NCBI GenBank assembly: GCA_026120035.1
Contig: JALRME010000001.1
Span: 3,361,909 to 3,425,908, forward strand
Length of the DNA stretch: 64,000 nt
Direction of reading: 5' to 3'
DNA from: Coleophoma eucalyptorum
Lineage: Eukaryota > Ascomycota > Leotiomycetes > Helotiales > Dermateaceae
The translations under genes and the position numbers were made by a program. This document shows positions 1 to 12,104 of the stretch, in pieces. A model generated the notes under the pieces. The model was not told where the DNA came from. It worked only from the letters and a program-made list of their open reading frames with translations, and ran no database searches. How positions within the stretch are numbered: position 1 is the first letter of the stretch; each line of letters starts with the position of its first letter.

Positions 1-1474
1 ACCGATCATCGTAATATCCATCTCAGTCGCCCTGCACACCCACCACGATATCAGCATCGGCAGTAGTAGGTCGTAAAGAGAGATGATGATGGACCATCTT
101 GGGCTTGTGATCGCGCATCGCACAACATCGTCTCCCATATTGACACAACAGTATCACCTACCAGAACAGCCTCAAGAGCCAATCATACACCCTCTTGAAT
201 AAACCTGCCATGATGACCCAGTAGCGGTGCTGTAGTGCCCTGAATTTATGTCCTTTCTTTGGCGGGTGTTTGCGTAGAAGTCGCGCAAGGCTGCGTGGGA
301 TGCGGGCAGCAGATGGATGGAGCTGATGGGGAGGAAATGCGCCGGGACGCAGGAATGGTAGGACAACGTAGATAGATAGAGAGATAGGTAGATAGCAATA
401 TTGAATAACTTGCGTACGGACTCGCAGACCAACGAGCTTCGCAGTGGTGACGGAATCGCAAGGAAGCGCGGGTGATGGGCCAGAAAGTCGAGAGTAGAAA
501 GTAAGAGCAAGCAGATGCAGAAGCAGCTCCAGAGCGAGCGGGCAAGGCACGAACAAGAACCGCCCAAGCTTCTTTCGGCAATGTCAAGCACAGATCGGAG
601 GATTGCCGTGGCCGTAGAGGAGCATCAACGAGAAAATGATTGACGAAGAAGAAACGAAAAGAGGAGAGGGTTTTTAATATTAATACGGCAAGCTAGAACG
701 TGGGATAATTTGACTGGGGATTTGGGCCTGATGGGCGACAAAGAAGGCGATGTGAAGGTGAAGCTGAAGCTGGAAGAAGCACAAGTCAACGGCAGAAGCA
801 GAGAGCGGGAAGCAGATGCAAGACGTAAGGCAAGGCAAGGCAAGGCAAGGCAGTAGAAACGCCTCAGGTGCAGTGGTTGGTGGACGGAGCATGATGGGTG
901 CAGGCAATACTGGTAGCACTTCTAGCGCAGAGGGGGTCGAGGGGAACAGAAGGCCAAGAGGGGCCAGAGGGAACAGAGGGGGATGCTGATGAGGTGCCTG
1001 AACTTGGGCCTTTGGGCACCACTCTTTGCACCATTTAGGGGATGCCAGAGGGCCGTTAGGCTTCGGCCTGGCCCTGGACTGGCTCGGGGGTCTGTGATTG
1101 CAGCGGCCGGTCACCAACTGGTGCACACATCAGGAGCAGCCTCAGCCATCAGCAGCCAAACATCTGATCTTGTCCCTCCCGCCCCGTCTTTTGTCCTGGC
1201 CCTGCGCATCTGGCGAGTGTGCGGTGCCGTAGACTCCTCGGCCCAACTGCATCTACCCATCCCGCACAACCGATAAGCCCGACCGTCCTGGTCTTATCAG
1301 CCGAGCATAATTTTGCATCGCAAGAACTTTTTGTCCGGCTCTCGGTTTTGCTCCAGCAACAGCCTGGAGACTGTGTTGAATGAGCATTCCCTCTTGTAAG
1401 TGCCATAACACCGATACACCTACATGCCTGCGCATGATGCAATAATAGCCGCTAATTCCATCTGCCAGTTCACC
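1..1474. other. Intergenic, upstream of RPA135
   Basis: I see no convincing gene here. Open frames on the minus strand between 158 and 1126 have low-complexity Ser/Leu/Pro composition, no recognisable domain and mutual overlap, so I treat them as chance. There is a GATA/GATAG-rich stretch near 365-395 and a pentamer microsatellite at 827-851. The last part, roughly 1280-1474, should hold the RPA135 promoter and 5' UTR. Confidence 0.6.
827..851. repeat. (AAGGC)5 microsatellite
   Basis: Five tandem copies of AAGGC are read directly. It lies in non-coding DNA about 620 nt upstream of the RPA135 start. Confidence 0.9.
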
Positions 1475-4400
1475 ATGGCTCCCTCTGCACTTTCTCCGAC
1501 CAGTACGACCTGGTCCCATGAATTCGATACTGTCCGCAGAGAGAAGCTCTTTCGAAACCCCCCAACCGACCACTCTCCCTACCCATTGCTTCAAGCTGCT
1601 GTCGCTCCTCATATCGAGTCTTTCAATGCTGTCTTTGAGAAAGATGGGTTGTTAGCGCAAGGTATCAAGGATATTGGCACCCAGACTTTCCTTGATGGCG
1701 ACGATCGATTAGGACCGGCCGGCAAGAATAAATTGGAGATCAAGATCAAGGACTTCTATCTCGAAAAGTCTATGCTGCCAGCATCCAACAAGTTCTCCAC
1801 CAAGAATCGAGAAATCTTCCCCGCAGAATGCAGAGAAAGGCATGTTACCTACAGAGGGAAGTTCAGCGTTCGGTGCGAGTACCGAGTCAATGGCGGGGAT
1901 CCCAAAGAATTTGTGCGAGAGTTGGGACAATTGCCATTGATGTTGAAGGTGTGTAAGCACGAAAAATGCAAGGACCAAAGCTAACCACTACAGTCAAACA
2001 AATGTTACCTTGAGAATGCCTCGCCTGCAAAGCTTGTCCAGTGGAAGGAAGAATCTGAAGAGTTGGGAGGATACTTTGTCGTCAACGGTATCGAAAAGCT
2101 CATTCGGCTGCTTATTGTCAATCGTCGAAATTTCCCCATGGCCATTGAGCGACCATCTTTCCAAGGAAGAGGACCAGCTTATTCAAAATACGGTATTCTG
2201 ATGCGTTCCGTGCGACCGGATCAAACTTCTCAATCAAATGTTCTACACTACTTGAATGACGGAGGTGTCACCTTCCGATTCTCCTGGAGAAAGGCCGAAT
2301 ACTTGGTGCCAGTCATGATGGTCATGAAGGCCTTAGTAGAGACGAATGACCGAGAAATCTTTGAGGGAATTGTAGGATCTGCTGGATCAAAGGGCTCAGA
2401 GAATACCTTCTTGACAGATCGTGTTGAGCTTCTTTTGCGAACATTCAAGAATTACGGTCTCTACTCCAAGAGTCAAGCCAGAGGGTACCTGGGAGAACGA
2501 TTCCGAGTTGTGATGGGTGTTCCAGATACCATGTCTAACTATGAAGTTGGAGGAGAGTTCCTTCGAAAAATTGTCCTGCCTCATCTTGGCAATGTCAACG
2601 TTACCGACGCCCAAAACAACGACAAATTCCGAATGCTTATCTTCATGACAAGGAAGCTATATGCTTTGGTAGCTGGCGACTGCGCTGTGGACAACCCTGA
2701 TGCTGTCCAGAATCAGGAGATCCTGCTTGGTGGGTTCTTATACGGTATGATTATTAAGGAGCGTCTGGAGGACTTTATCGGAACCAACTTGAAATTGGTC
2801 CTCCGCGACTGGATTAGGAAAAACCCAGAGAATAACTTCACGTCCCAAACTTTTGCGAAAGACTTCCCTGCCAAGATCTTTGGCAGAACTAATGAAAACA
2901 TCGGTGGTGCATTGGAATACTTCATGTCTACCGGAAATCTCGTCAGTCCTACTGGTCTGGATTTGCAGCAAGTCTCCGGCTTTACGGTTGTGGCAGAGAA
3001 GATCAACTTTTTGCGATTTATCAGTCATTTCCGCATGGTGCATAGAGGTAGTTTCTTTGCCCAACTGAAAACCACCACTGTACGAAAGCTTCTACCCGAG
3101 AGTTGGGGGTTCCTTTGCCCTGTTCACACTCCTGATGGAAGTCCTTGCGGTCTTCTCAACCATCTTTCACACAAGTGTAAAATTTTAACACATGCTTGCG
3201 ATGCATCTGCCATACCAAAATTGGTTGCCGAACTTGGTGTGGTTAGCACTGGTTCCTCCTCGACTGAAGAAAGCGTTGTTATTCAACTTGATGGCAGAGT
3301 TTTGGGATTCTGTACACCAAAGCAAGCTCTCCGGATAGCCGACACACTGCGATTTTGGAAGGTTGAGGGCTCACATAACGTGCCCAAAGAACTTGAAATC
3401 GGATACGTACCAGCATCTCAAGGAGGATCCTACCCAGGTATTTACATCGCATCAGCACCATCAAGAATGATTCGACCAGTCAAGTACCTTCCTCTTGATT
3501 CTGAAGATATGGTTGGACCTATGGAACAAGCTTTCATGTCTATTGCTGTTACCGAGCCTGAAATCATCTCAGGTGAATCTACCCATGTTGAATTCGACCC
3601 GACCAACATTCTTTCTATCCTCGCCAATATGACCCCATTCTCCGACTTCAACCAATCTCCCAGAAACATGTACCAATGTCAAATGGGTAAACAATCAATG
3701 GGTACACCCGGAACAGCTATTCGATACAGAACAGATAACAAGACTTACCGTTTACAAACTGGACAAACACCTATCGTACGAGCACCGCTACACAATGACT
3801 ACGGTTTTGACAACTTCCCCAATGGTATGAACGCTGTGGTTGCAGTCATCTCATACACCGGTTACGACATGGACGACGCTATGATAATAAACAAATCAGC
3901 GCACGAAAGAGGATTTGGGCATGGTACTATCTACAAGGTCAAGAAGATTGATTTGGAAGAGGGCGGTAACAAATCGCGATCATCAAAAAATATCAAGAAA
4001 CTGTTCGGATTCGCACCCGGTGGACTCATCAAAGCTGAGTGGAAAGAGGCAATCGATGAGGATGGTCTACCACGCATTGGCCGAAGATTGGGCGAGGGAT
4101 CTTTGATCTGTGCCTGGCACACAGTCACTTCGGATGCTAGCGGCAAGCTTGTGAACCGTGACGGAATTACTCATTTCGAAAAGTACAAGGAGACAGAAGA
4201 GTGCTTTATCGAAGAAGTCCGAGTGATTGGTAATGAGAATGGTGTGGAACCAGCCCAAGCCATCTCAGTCAAATTCAGAGTTCCTCGATCTCCCGTCATT
4301 GGAGACAAGTTCTCCTCTCGACACGGACAGAAAGGAGTCTGCTCCCAGAAATGGCCCAGCATCGACATGCCCTTCTCTGAATCCGGTATCCAACCAGATG

Positions 4401-5140
4401 TTATTATCAACCCTCACGCTTTCCCCTCTCGAATGACTATTGGTATGTTCGTCGAGTCTCTAGCCGGCAAGGCTGGCGCATTACATGGCCTCGCGCAGGA
4501 CAGTACTCCGTTCCGCTTCGATGAGGAGAACACAGCCGGAAATTACTTCGGGCACCAGCTGATGAAGGCCGGCTACAACTACCACGGCAACGAACCCATG
4601 TACTCTGGTATCACAGGTGAGGAGCTACATGCAGACATCTATATCGGTGTTGTCTACTACCAGCGTCTGCGACACATGGTGAACGACAAATACCAAGTGC
4701 GTACCACTGGACCAGTCACACAGCTCACTGGTCAGCCCATCAAGGGAAGAAAGAAGGGAGGTGGTATCCGTGTAGGAGAGATGGAGCGTGATTCCCTCCT
4801 CGCCCACGGCACAGCTTTCCTGCTCCAAGACCGTCTGCTGAATTGCTCCGACTACAGCAAAAGCTGGATCTGCAAGGACTGCGGAACCTTTTTATCCGTC
4901 CAACCGACTGTGTCGGCATTCGCGCCCAAGAAGAAGGGCACCGGTGTGGTACGATGCAGACGTTGCGCCGTGCGTGCTGAGGCCTGGAGCGGCAAGGGTG
5001 AGATCTGGGAGGATGGCGAAGGGCAGCGTTGGGTTGGTGGTGAGAATACCACCATTGTTGCTGTGCCGGGTGTGTTGAAATATCTGGATGTCGAGCTCGC
5101 AGCTATGGGTATCAAGCTGAAGTATAATGTCGGGCCATGA
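1475..5140 (+). CDS. RPA135: RNA polymerase I second-largest subunit (RPA135)
   Basis: This is the beta-like catalytic subunit of nuclear RNA polymerase I, which makes the large rRNA precursor in the nucleolus. It has two exons, 1475-1948 and 1994-5140, around a 45-nt intron with a CTAAC branch site, giving 1206 aa; yeast Rpa135 has about 1203. I chose the ATG at 1475 (CACCATGG context) over the in-frame ATG at 1424 because the protein then begins MAPSALSP, as expected, without a spare 17-residue leader. Family hallmarks are the GYDMDDAMIINKSAHERG block near residue 780, the GDKFSSRHGQKGVCSQ block that lines the active centre, the HGTAFLLQDRL segment near the C terminus and the zinc-binding CKDC...CRRC pairs near residues 1118-1148. 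The protein is full length and intact. The nearest neighbour is a convergent bZIP-like gene 169 bp downstream. Confidence 0.97.
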
Positions 5141-5309
5141 TTGTGTTGACCTTTCTTGTCTATCTAGGTATGGGAAAAGGAAGAAAGTTCAGGCGTTTTG
5201 GTGGGGGTATATATTATTGTCTTAAAAAGCCGGTGTTGGGCAATCGAGGTAGCATTTTAGAAAATCCAGAGCCTTCAAACCTACACCATCGCCCCTCTGC
5301 TCTTCCCAC

Positions 5310-6338
5310 TTAATCCTCATCATCCCCAACCAGCCACACCCAATCCTCCCTCCACTGCCTATCAACCGCCCAATTCCTCCCCTCCCAACTGTCCCCATCC
5401 TGGACAACCCAAGTCCTCCTAAAAAACAGCCCCGCCAAGAATGCCTCCGCGTCAAACCGGCCCTCAGAACTCGCAACAATCATCCTATCGCGCATCTGCG
5501 GGAACGGGAAGCGATCGATGAAGCTATAGTGCGGCGTGTTCATCTGAAGGGGCGTGGGCACGAGGGAGCTGGGGAGGGGGTTGAGCATGGACTGGGACGG
5601 GTCCGGGGAAGGGGAGGTGAAGATGGCATTGGTGGCACAGGGGATAGAGAGGATGATGCCATTTATGTACAGCGCCTGCAGAACAGAGGGATGTGCGGTT
5701 CCGGAGATAGGCTGGTAGAAAGGCGTTGTGGGAATGGGAGAGGGCGAGAGGGAGCAAGTACATAAGAGCGTGGTTGCGTTTGTTGAGGGCGATTCTGCGG
5801 CTGGTGACTGGGGTGCTGGCTCGAGAGGCTGCGGGCTTGCATGCTGGATGCTTCTGATGCTACTTCTTGAAGTCTGAGCTTCCCTCCTCGTCGACACGGG
5901 GGTTTTCTTTTCCTTCTTTTTGGTCGTTGCTGTTGAAGTTTCCAACTGAGCTTCCGCAATTCTCTGCCCTATTCCAAGTTAGTCAAGAAAGTCTCCCCAG
6001 ATTATATCATCTCCAACCCCACAGTCCACAAGCAATGTTAAGACTCCACGCATGGGAAAGATTTGTCAGGACTCTCAAATCCACAGATATATATTCTCCC
6101 AAATTCATTTCCAATAGCCAATAGACGTCCTCTGGTGCCACCCCACCCCCCCCTTTCTCAACAAAAAAGCAAATACCAAACAAGGGAAAAGAGTAGCTAA
6201 AAGCCAAGCAATCAAAAAGGAAGCGCAAATCAAAAACTCACTCCTAGCCCTTTGCGCAAGTCTATCCTGGATCTTCTTCCTCCGCTTCGGGTCCTGAACA
6301 CCATACCAGCACTCTCCTTCCTTTCTTGGTGGAGGCAT
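5310..6338 (-). CDS. bZIP-like protein with DUF3425 domain
   Basis: Probable transcription regulator of a fungal family combining an N-terminal bZIP-type basic region with a C-terminal DUF3425 domain. The exons are 6338-6242 and 5968-5310. The 273-nt intron joins RLAQRAR to RQRIAEAQ in phase, giving 251 aa. Residues 16-34 (DPKRRKKIQDRLAQRARRQ) form the basic region. Two features are odd: the position of the usually invariant Asn is Asp25, and no leucine heptads follow, only a Thr/Lys-rich stretch. The second half (HYSFIDRFPFPQMRDRMI... and the Trp-rich tail WVWLVGDDED) matches the general look of DUF3425, with a RFPFPQMRD-type core. Three CACGTG motifs lie in its upstream region. Family assignment is good; DNA binding is uncertain. 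Confidence 0.82.
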
Positions 6339-6552
6339 CTGGAAGTCAAGCTGTTTCTAAACCAGACACCAATTTAGCTGTAAAAACTGCGAGACGGGAC
6401 TTTTTTGGGGTTTATAATTGAGTTGTAATTGGCTCGTGCAATGCTGAGGTTTTTCATAAATTGATAAGAGTATGTAAGTGACCAAGTCAGTGGTTAGTGG
6501 TTTGTGTTGGCCGAGGTGAAATTAAGGTTGTTTACAAATCAAGATTCAAGAA

Positions 6553-6558
6553 CACGTG
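6553..6558. promoter_or_regulatory. CACGTG palindrome (site 1)
   Basis: E-box/G-box core read directly, about 215 bp upstream of the bZIP-like start codon. bHLH and some bZIP factors bind this core. Confidence 0.45.
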
Positions 6559-6684
6559 CGGCTTACCTACACTTGTCCACCTGGCAATGAAACACAATCT
6601 GGGACTTGGTCATTGACAGACTGATCAAGATGATACTATCTTTCATTTCTGGTGTATCGAGCATTGGCATATCTCATGTCATGC

Positions 6685-6690
6685 CACGTG
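6685..6690. promoter_or_regulatory. CACGTG palindrome (site 2)
   Basis: Second copy, about 350 bp upstream of the bZIP-like start codon. Confidence 0.45.
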
Positions 6691-6798
6691 TCTTCTACTC
6701 ATTCCCCTCAAGCTCGGTATTAAATCCCAGTCATGATTTATGCTCATGACACCGGCCTAGTCCTCTCAATTACAAGTCATAATCCCCATCTATACTAA

Positions 6799-6804
6799 CA
6801 CGTG
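6799..6804. promoter_or_regulatory. CACGTG palindrome (site 3)
   Basis: Third copy, about 460 bp upstream of the bZIP-like start codon and about 90 bp beyond the tyrosinase stop codon. Confidence 0.45.
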
Positions 6805-6890
6805 CGCCCAATCCCTAGCAATTTAACTATAGAAGAGAAAAGTAGAAGTTTTCCATGATATCAACAGAAGAAATCGTTGGTCAACAAAGC

Positions 6891-8802
6891 TCAATCAGTG
6901 CTGACGGAATCGACTTGAACCTCCATGGCTCCCCAGATTGGGAGTTCGCCTTTGGATTTCTGGACGGATGCGCTTACGACATTGACTGTCAGACTATTTA
7001 GACCCGTGACTTCTGTACCATCTGCCATGGCCATTTTGTATCTTAGATTTTGCTGTAAATGAGGTACGACTCGAGAAGGGTCCAGACTTTGGAGTGAGCC
7101 TTGCGAGATATCCGCCAACAGCGCACCAGTAAGAGGAACTGTGCCGCTGATCACTTGTTCCGGGTTGCAATGGGCACAACCATTTATGCCTTTTGGAGCC
7201 ATTGTAAAAATACTATGCGAGCCGACAAGATTCGGCTCAAATGGCCAGGTCAACGGATTGGTGTCAAATGTGCCAAGAAAAATGTAGATGAAGAATGGAG
7301 CAGAGAGAGCGCGCTTCTGAACACGAATGTTGACAATCCATTCGTTGTTCTGACTTTTATGTTCCATGTTGTACGGTGGATGGCCTGCAGCATTGGCGGC
7401 AGATAGTGCTCGATTATTAACCTCAGACTCAGACCGCCGAGTTGTGAACTGATCTCCAGAAACCGTATTGGAAGATGATATCGTACCATAGAGATTATTG
7501 ATGGCATTGGTGACGACGGACTTAACGTTAATACCTGGTCCTCCGACAGTTTCTGGGTATGCATAACCAAATGGCGCAGTTTCGCGAGATGTATCTGAAG
7601 TCCAGAATCCGCCATTTGAATCATTTCGGAAAGGGGTCAAGGGTGTGGTACTATCCTCGGTATCACCAGCTGTTGTGGTAAACGTTGAATATGTCGCCGG
7701 CTCAGGTTGAATCCAACCATCGGGATTCAGTACCTGCCAGAGAGCAAAGCACCTGTCGATCATGGTGTGATGCAGGAAGAAGATGGGATCAAAGGCGGAG
7801 TATTCAATATAGGTCATATGGCCGCCATTTCCAGTGTAGCCGTGAATGAAATCATGTACTGACTCAATAGAATCGTAGTATTCACTGTTGCTAAAGGCTT
7901 CATTACTGAATTCGGTGTAGTTTTGGTAGTTGGTGAATAGGTTATAGAGACGATCTCTCAAGGAAGATGCACTGTTGTCAAGTGCTGCTGCCATTTGCGA
8001 GTTTCGGGAGACAGATTGCGCAGTCATATTGGTTGGCCATCGTTGTGTCGCTGTGTAAACATCAAACTAGGCTTTGTCAGTCACCTGCTTATTGAAGATG
8101 TTGAACAAAACGTACAGGAGCATCAGGGAGATCATCGGGGATCAATGGTTTGAAGTCGTAATCAAACAATGGGTTGTGGATGGTTTGCACACCATTTGGC
8201 CCAGCCACTGAAATGGTAGGGGTCATCATACTATCAGCCGTAGTATGTTTTCCCTGAGCTGGAGCAGCAGCCCAGTCCCAGTAGGGAATACGAAATCGAT
8301 TAGCAGCAGCAGCATATTCATCTCCGATACTTCCCTCGGGAAACAGAGAAGCGATGTACTGAGCCATACCATAGAGGATCTGTTCGTAAAGCGCCAAGTA
8401 TGGTCGGTGCCAAGTAGGGAATAAAATGGAAACATGAGTGCAGTATCCGTTATCTTGATCTTCGTCAGGTCCATTCACATTATCCCAAGAATAAAATGGA
8501 CGTCCATGGATGCCAGCAATCTGATACCACGAAAAAAGCTCTGACTGGTTGGTGTATTGCATCATATCTAATGCCAGGATGAACAGCGTCCAGGTGGCAT
8601 TGTCTTTCTCGAGGTCGCGGATCTCCAGTCGAACCGGAAGAGTGCCATTGCCGCTTACAGGAATGCCAGTAGTAACGTACTCCGTTGCTGCTCGACGAGC
8701 GTAGATGGAGCGAGCCTCCGAACCGTAATTATAAGGTCCTCCATCGGCTGTGGCCGACCAAGAGAGGGAGAAAAAAAAGGCAAAGAAGGTGAGTAGTAAC
8801 AT
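6891..8802 (-). CDS. Secreted tyrosinase (polyphenol oxidase)
   Basis: A type-3 copper enzyme that hydroxylates monophenols and oxidises o-diphenols to quinones; products feed melanin-like polymers or phenol detoxification. The exons are 8802-8116 and 8066-6891, with a 49-nt intron, giving 620 aa. The first 19 residues (MLLLTFFAFFFSLSWSATA) are a signal peptide, so the protein is secreted. CuA ligands are His99 (GIHGRPF), His123 in YCTH (Cys121 is the likely thioether cysteine) and His132 (TWHRPYLALYEQ). CuB ligands are His300 and His304 (VHDFIHGYTG) and His328 (FFLHHTMIDR). RIPYWDW is also typical. The C-terminal ~250 residues match the tyrosinase C-terminal (shielding) domain that usually keeps the proenzyme latent. 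All copper ligands are present, so it should be active. About 3.3 kb of non-coding DNA lies upstream. Confidence 0.95.
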
Positions 8803-11800
8803 TGTTCTGGCTTTATGAAGTGGAAAGTCGTCAAGGCAAATGGAAGGTCAACAGCTTGACCATAGAGACGAGAGTAGCACCGATGGAGTGGTTGAAGGAT
8901 TGTGAAGTGTTGAGCTGCAGAAAGTGAAAGACAGGACGAAAGACTCAATTAGATGACTTTCACAATGAGCCAGAAGACGTGAGCAGATTGAGCTTCAGAA
9001 TCTCGAGGGGAACTGAAGTAGAAGAAGTCGAAGAGCTCGTTTGGTTGGTCGCTTATTGGGAAAAGAAGCAAGCACGCATGAAGAGGAAGGAGCCCCTGAC
9101 CATCCATCATCCGCCTTACACGATGCAACAACGCAAGGCGACTTCACCACTTTTCTTTTGCTGTTGTCACTTTTGCTTTCCAAAAGGAAACGAGCGGATC
9201 GACAGTGCATTACTGCTGCGCCATTTTCTTGGTTTTGCTGCACTGTTGCGGATTCTCCAAATCTGGGGAAAACAGCCGAACAAACTCCCCCATTTCGCCT
9301 ATGTTGATCATCCGCCCTGCCAAACCATCCTCCGTCGTAAGCCGGATTGTGATGTTGGCCAGCGAGTAAGAAGATCCCTCTGACATCGTAGATTGCCGCT
9401 CTCGACCAGAGGCGCAGATGAGGAAAAGAGAGTGGTTGTCCGCTCCGTTACGAGGTGATAGCTCACCGTGCCACATGCGTACTACTCGCGCAAGAAATAG
9501 GTGTGTATTGGCACGGACAAAAAGAGGAAGCTGCAATTGATCCGAAATCCGCTACTGAACGGCTGGCTGCACGGCGTGTGAGGGGTCACAGAAGAGAGAT
9601 GAAAGATGACAGAGTCCAATATTATACCGAAGGAAGGGGACGCGGGATCCCGTGATAACCCCTGTACCTTGAACGCAGGAGGGAAACCCGCGTCTCTAGT
9701 TAAGTTTCGTTTTTCCATACGCTCATTCTGTCTCTCGACGGTTCATCCCATCTCTCGTCTGATCTCAATCAGGCCATGTCGACTTTTCTTGTATCCCCTC
9801 TAGTTCCCTCAGAGGTGCTAGGTCAAGGGATTCGCCCTCGTGTAAGGTTTTGCATGAAACGGGCTTAGCGACTGGTCACCTACAGAAAATGCGATCAAGA
9901 ACACGAGCTGCTACTTGGCGATGGTGCAGATGCCGATCACTACTCAGGTGGGGTGGATGGGATGGAGCTCGTCGAGTTTCCCAATGGGTTCGCTGGCTAC
10001 AGAAAGACTGGAGCGCTTCTACGACTGTCCTACAATAATACTGCTCGTCCGCTTCTGAAGATTTGTCACAATTAGCCGAGTGAAGGGAGAAAGGCCTGGA
10101 GGGCCTTCCTGCTATGACCTTGACTATGGGGCCAGCATGATTATGTCTTTCTTTCATTACTGTGCCTTATATGACCTCAGTTCATGATGGTATCTTATCG
10201 AGCATGCCTAATATTAACCTGCAAATTATGTTGAACTAGTTATGCACTGGAATCATGCATTCACTTCCTTGTCTTACAATACGGTCTCCACAACTCATCC
10301 GCTTGTACAGCTTACCGTGTAGCATATGGCTTGGCAATCCTCGAGACGCAGCGCGTGTCTATCAAGAGAGACATCTTCCTCCCCGTTCCATGGTATTGTA
10401 AATGCAGCCTTATTGTGGTGAGCAGACCACTTCGTCCACTTCGGAGGAATAGCTGCATGTGTAGATGCGCAGCTGAAAACCTCAGCCACGCAAGTTCTAC
10501 CAGTCTTAGGGTTGGTTCTTAGCCACGTTGCTATTTGCTCTGCCGGAAATGTTTGCCGTCCAACATAATGGCAGTTCTCCTTGCGTGCTCCTGCTCTACT
10601 TGAATCAGGGTGACGACGCCTTTTGCAGGTTATTTCGGGACGTCTCTCTTCCACTTTCTCTGTCATCTGGTACACTTTGAAGCTGATCAAGCCTAATATA
10701 TTGCCCTTAATCGCTAAGAGCAAAATTCGCGCACCAAGCTGGGAGCTAACTGCACTGTTTTTAGGCTTTCTTCGGCCTTGCTGGAGCTATTGGCGCTTGG
10801 AACCGAGTCCTGAATCCCAATAGATTATGCCAGTTTCTCATAGAGTCAAAGAATAGAGTTTATTCTCGTCACTAGTCGGTTTATAATCTCCGAACCAACT
10901 TTCGAGCTGGATCAGGTAAGCATTAGATCATTAAGGTGATTATAAATACCAAGAAGATAAGCGATTTAACATGCACGCGGAAATGTAAGAGTGTAGAGAC
11001 TTCGACAGGCTGAATTTAGTATCATCTATCTATGATTTGTGCGGCTTATTTCCACCGAAGCATGCAATCCACGACCTCCACAATTCCCTTAACATACACC
11101 TGAAAAGATAGCTTGCCGTATGTATTGTATCCCCATAAACATTAAACTCTAAGCCATACCTATTGATTGACGCGCGTCATTCTACTATCTCCGAATATAT
11201 GAGAAGCAGTTTCTATATTTGCAACAATCGAATCTCTTTGACGCCCAGAGGAAAGAGGAAGAGCAAACTTTACTGCCGAATTCCGGTCATCTCTTGATCA
11301 AGCCGAAGTATCAAGGTGTATTGTGACTTGTCTCGTATCTTCAGTCGCATAAAGTAGCCGGATTGCAAGTTGATAACATGGGCTTGCGAGGAGGCTAAGG
11401 GTAAGTTCAATAATATTGTTAGCAGCCAGCTATTTACAAGCCCCAAATAAAACGGCAAGCGTTTTCCACATTTGTGTTTCAGATCTTCTGAAGAACAACT
11501 ATTGCAAATAGAGAGAAGGCAGTTGTGCATTCGTATAGATAGATGGAAGAGGATATAGCTCTTTCTAGTCGCCAAACACGAAGCGGTAAACGTTGGGTGC
11601 AGATGCTCTTGCCCCTTAAATTAAGGCCTTTTGTGATTTTTAAGCTATGTAACTCAGTGAACCAGAATAAAGGCCAACCAAGAAGTCTGGCGTACAAAGT
11701 ATGAACTTATTCTTTAGATCCTATGGACAACAGACCTGACCAAACTCTCGCAGAGGCACAGCAGTCTTGGTTCGTTCATAACCCGAGCAGAATTAATAAC

Positions 11801-12104
11801 ACATCTTGATATATAGTCTAATATATCCAAGAAAAGAAGTTCTACTGCGATCTGAAACTGGAAATAAATGTCCGCATCAGCTAAGTGAAATGTGATAACT
11901 GAAAAAGGCCACACGAATAAGAAGGTTTGCTCGCTAGTCGCTTAGGGCCACTAAAATAAATAAAAAACCACGCATGACGCAATGCCTTTCAACCCTTCCA
12001 GAACATCAACATCAACATCCTTGGCACACTGACCCAAGCGTGCGAGTTGACAGCCCCCTTGCTATACCTTCGATAATATATATACCCCGTAGTTCTCTCC
12101 CAAG
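8803..12104. other. Long non-coding interval, tyrosinase to zinc-motif gene
   Basis: Open frames here are short, overlapping and without recognisable domains, so I call no gene. From roughly 10,160 to 11,970 the sequence is visibly A+T-richer than its surroundings and rich in stop codons in all frames. It could be a relic of decayed mobile DNA, but I recognise no transposon protein, long terminal repeat or inverted repeat. The first part carries the tyrosinase promoter. An ATATATAT stretch at about 12,073-12,083 sits directly before the next gene. Confidence 0.55.

Larger units (their letters stand above)
6339..6890. other. Promoter interval of the bZIP-like gene / 3' end of tyrosinase
   Basis: This interval has no gene. 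It separates the start of the bZIP-like gene from the stop of the tyrosinase gene, both on the minus strand. It contains three CACGTG palindromes, listed separately. Confidence 0.7.

Noticed and set aside
158..1126. Several minus-strand open frames of 72-148 codons upstream of RPA135
   Set aside because: They overlap in different frames, are Ser/Leu/Pro-rich in a chance-like way, and show no domain, splice pattern or start context.
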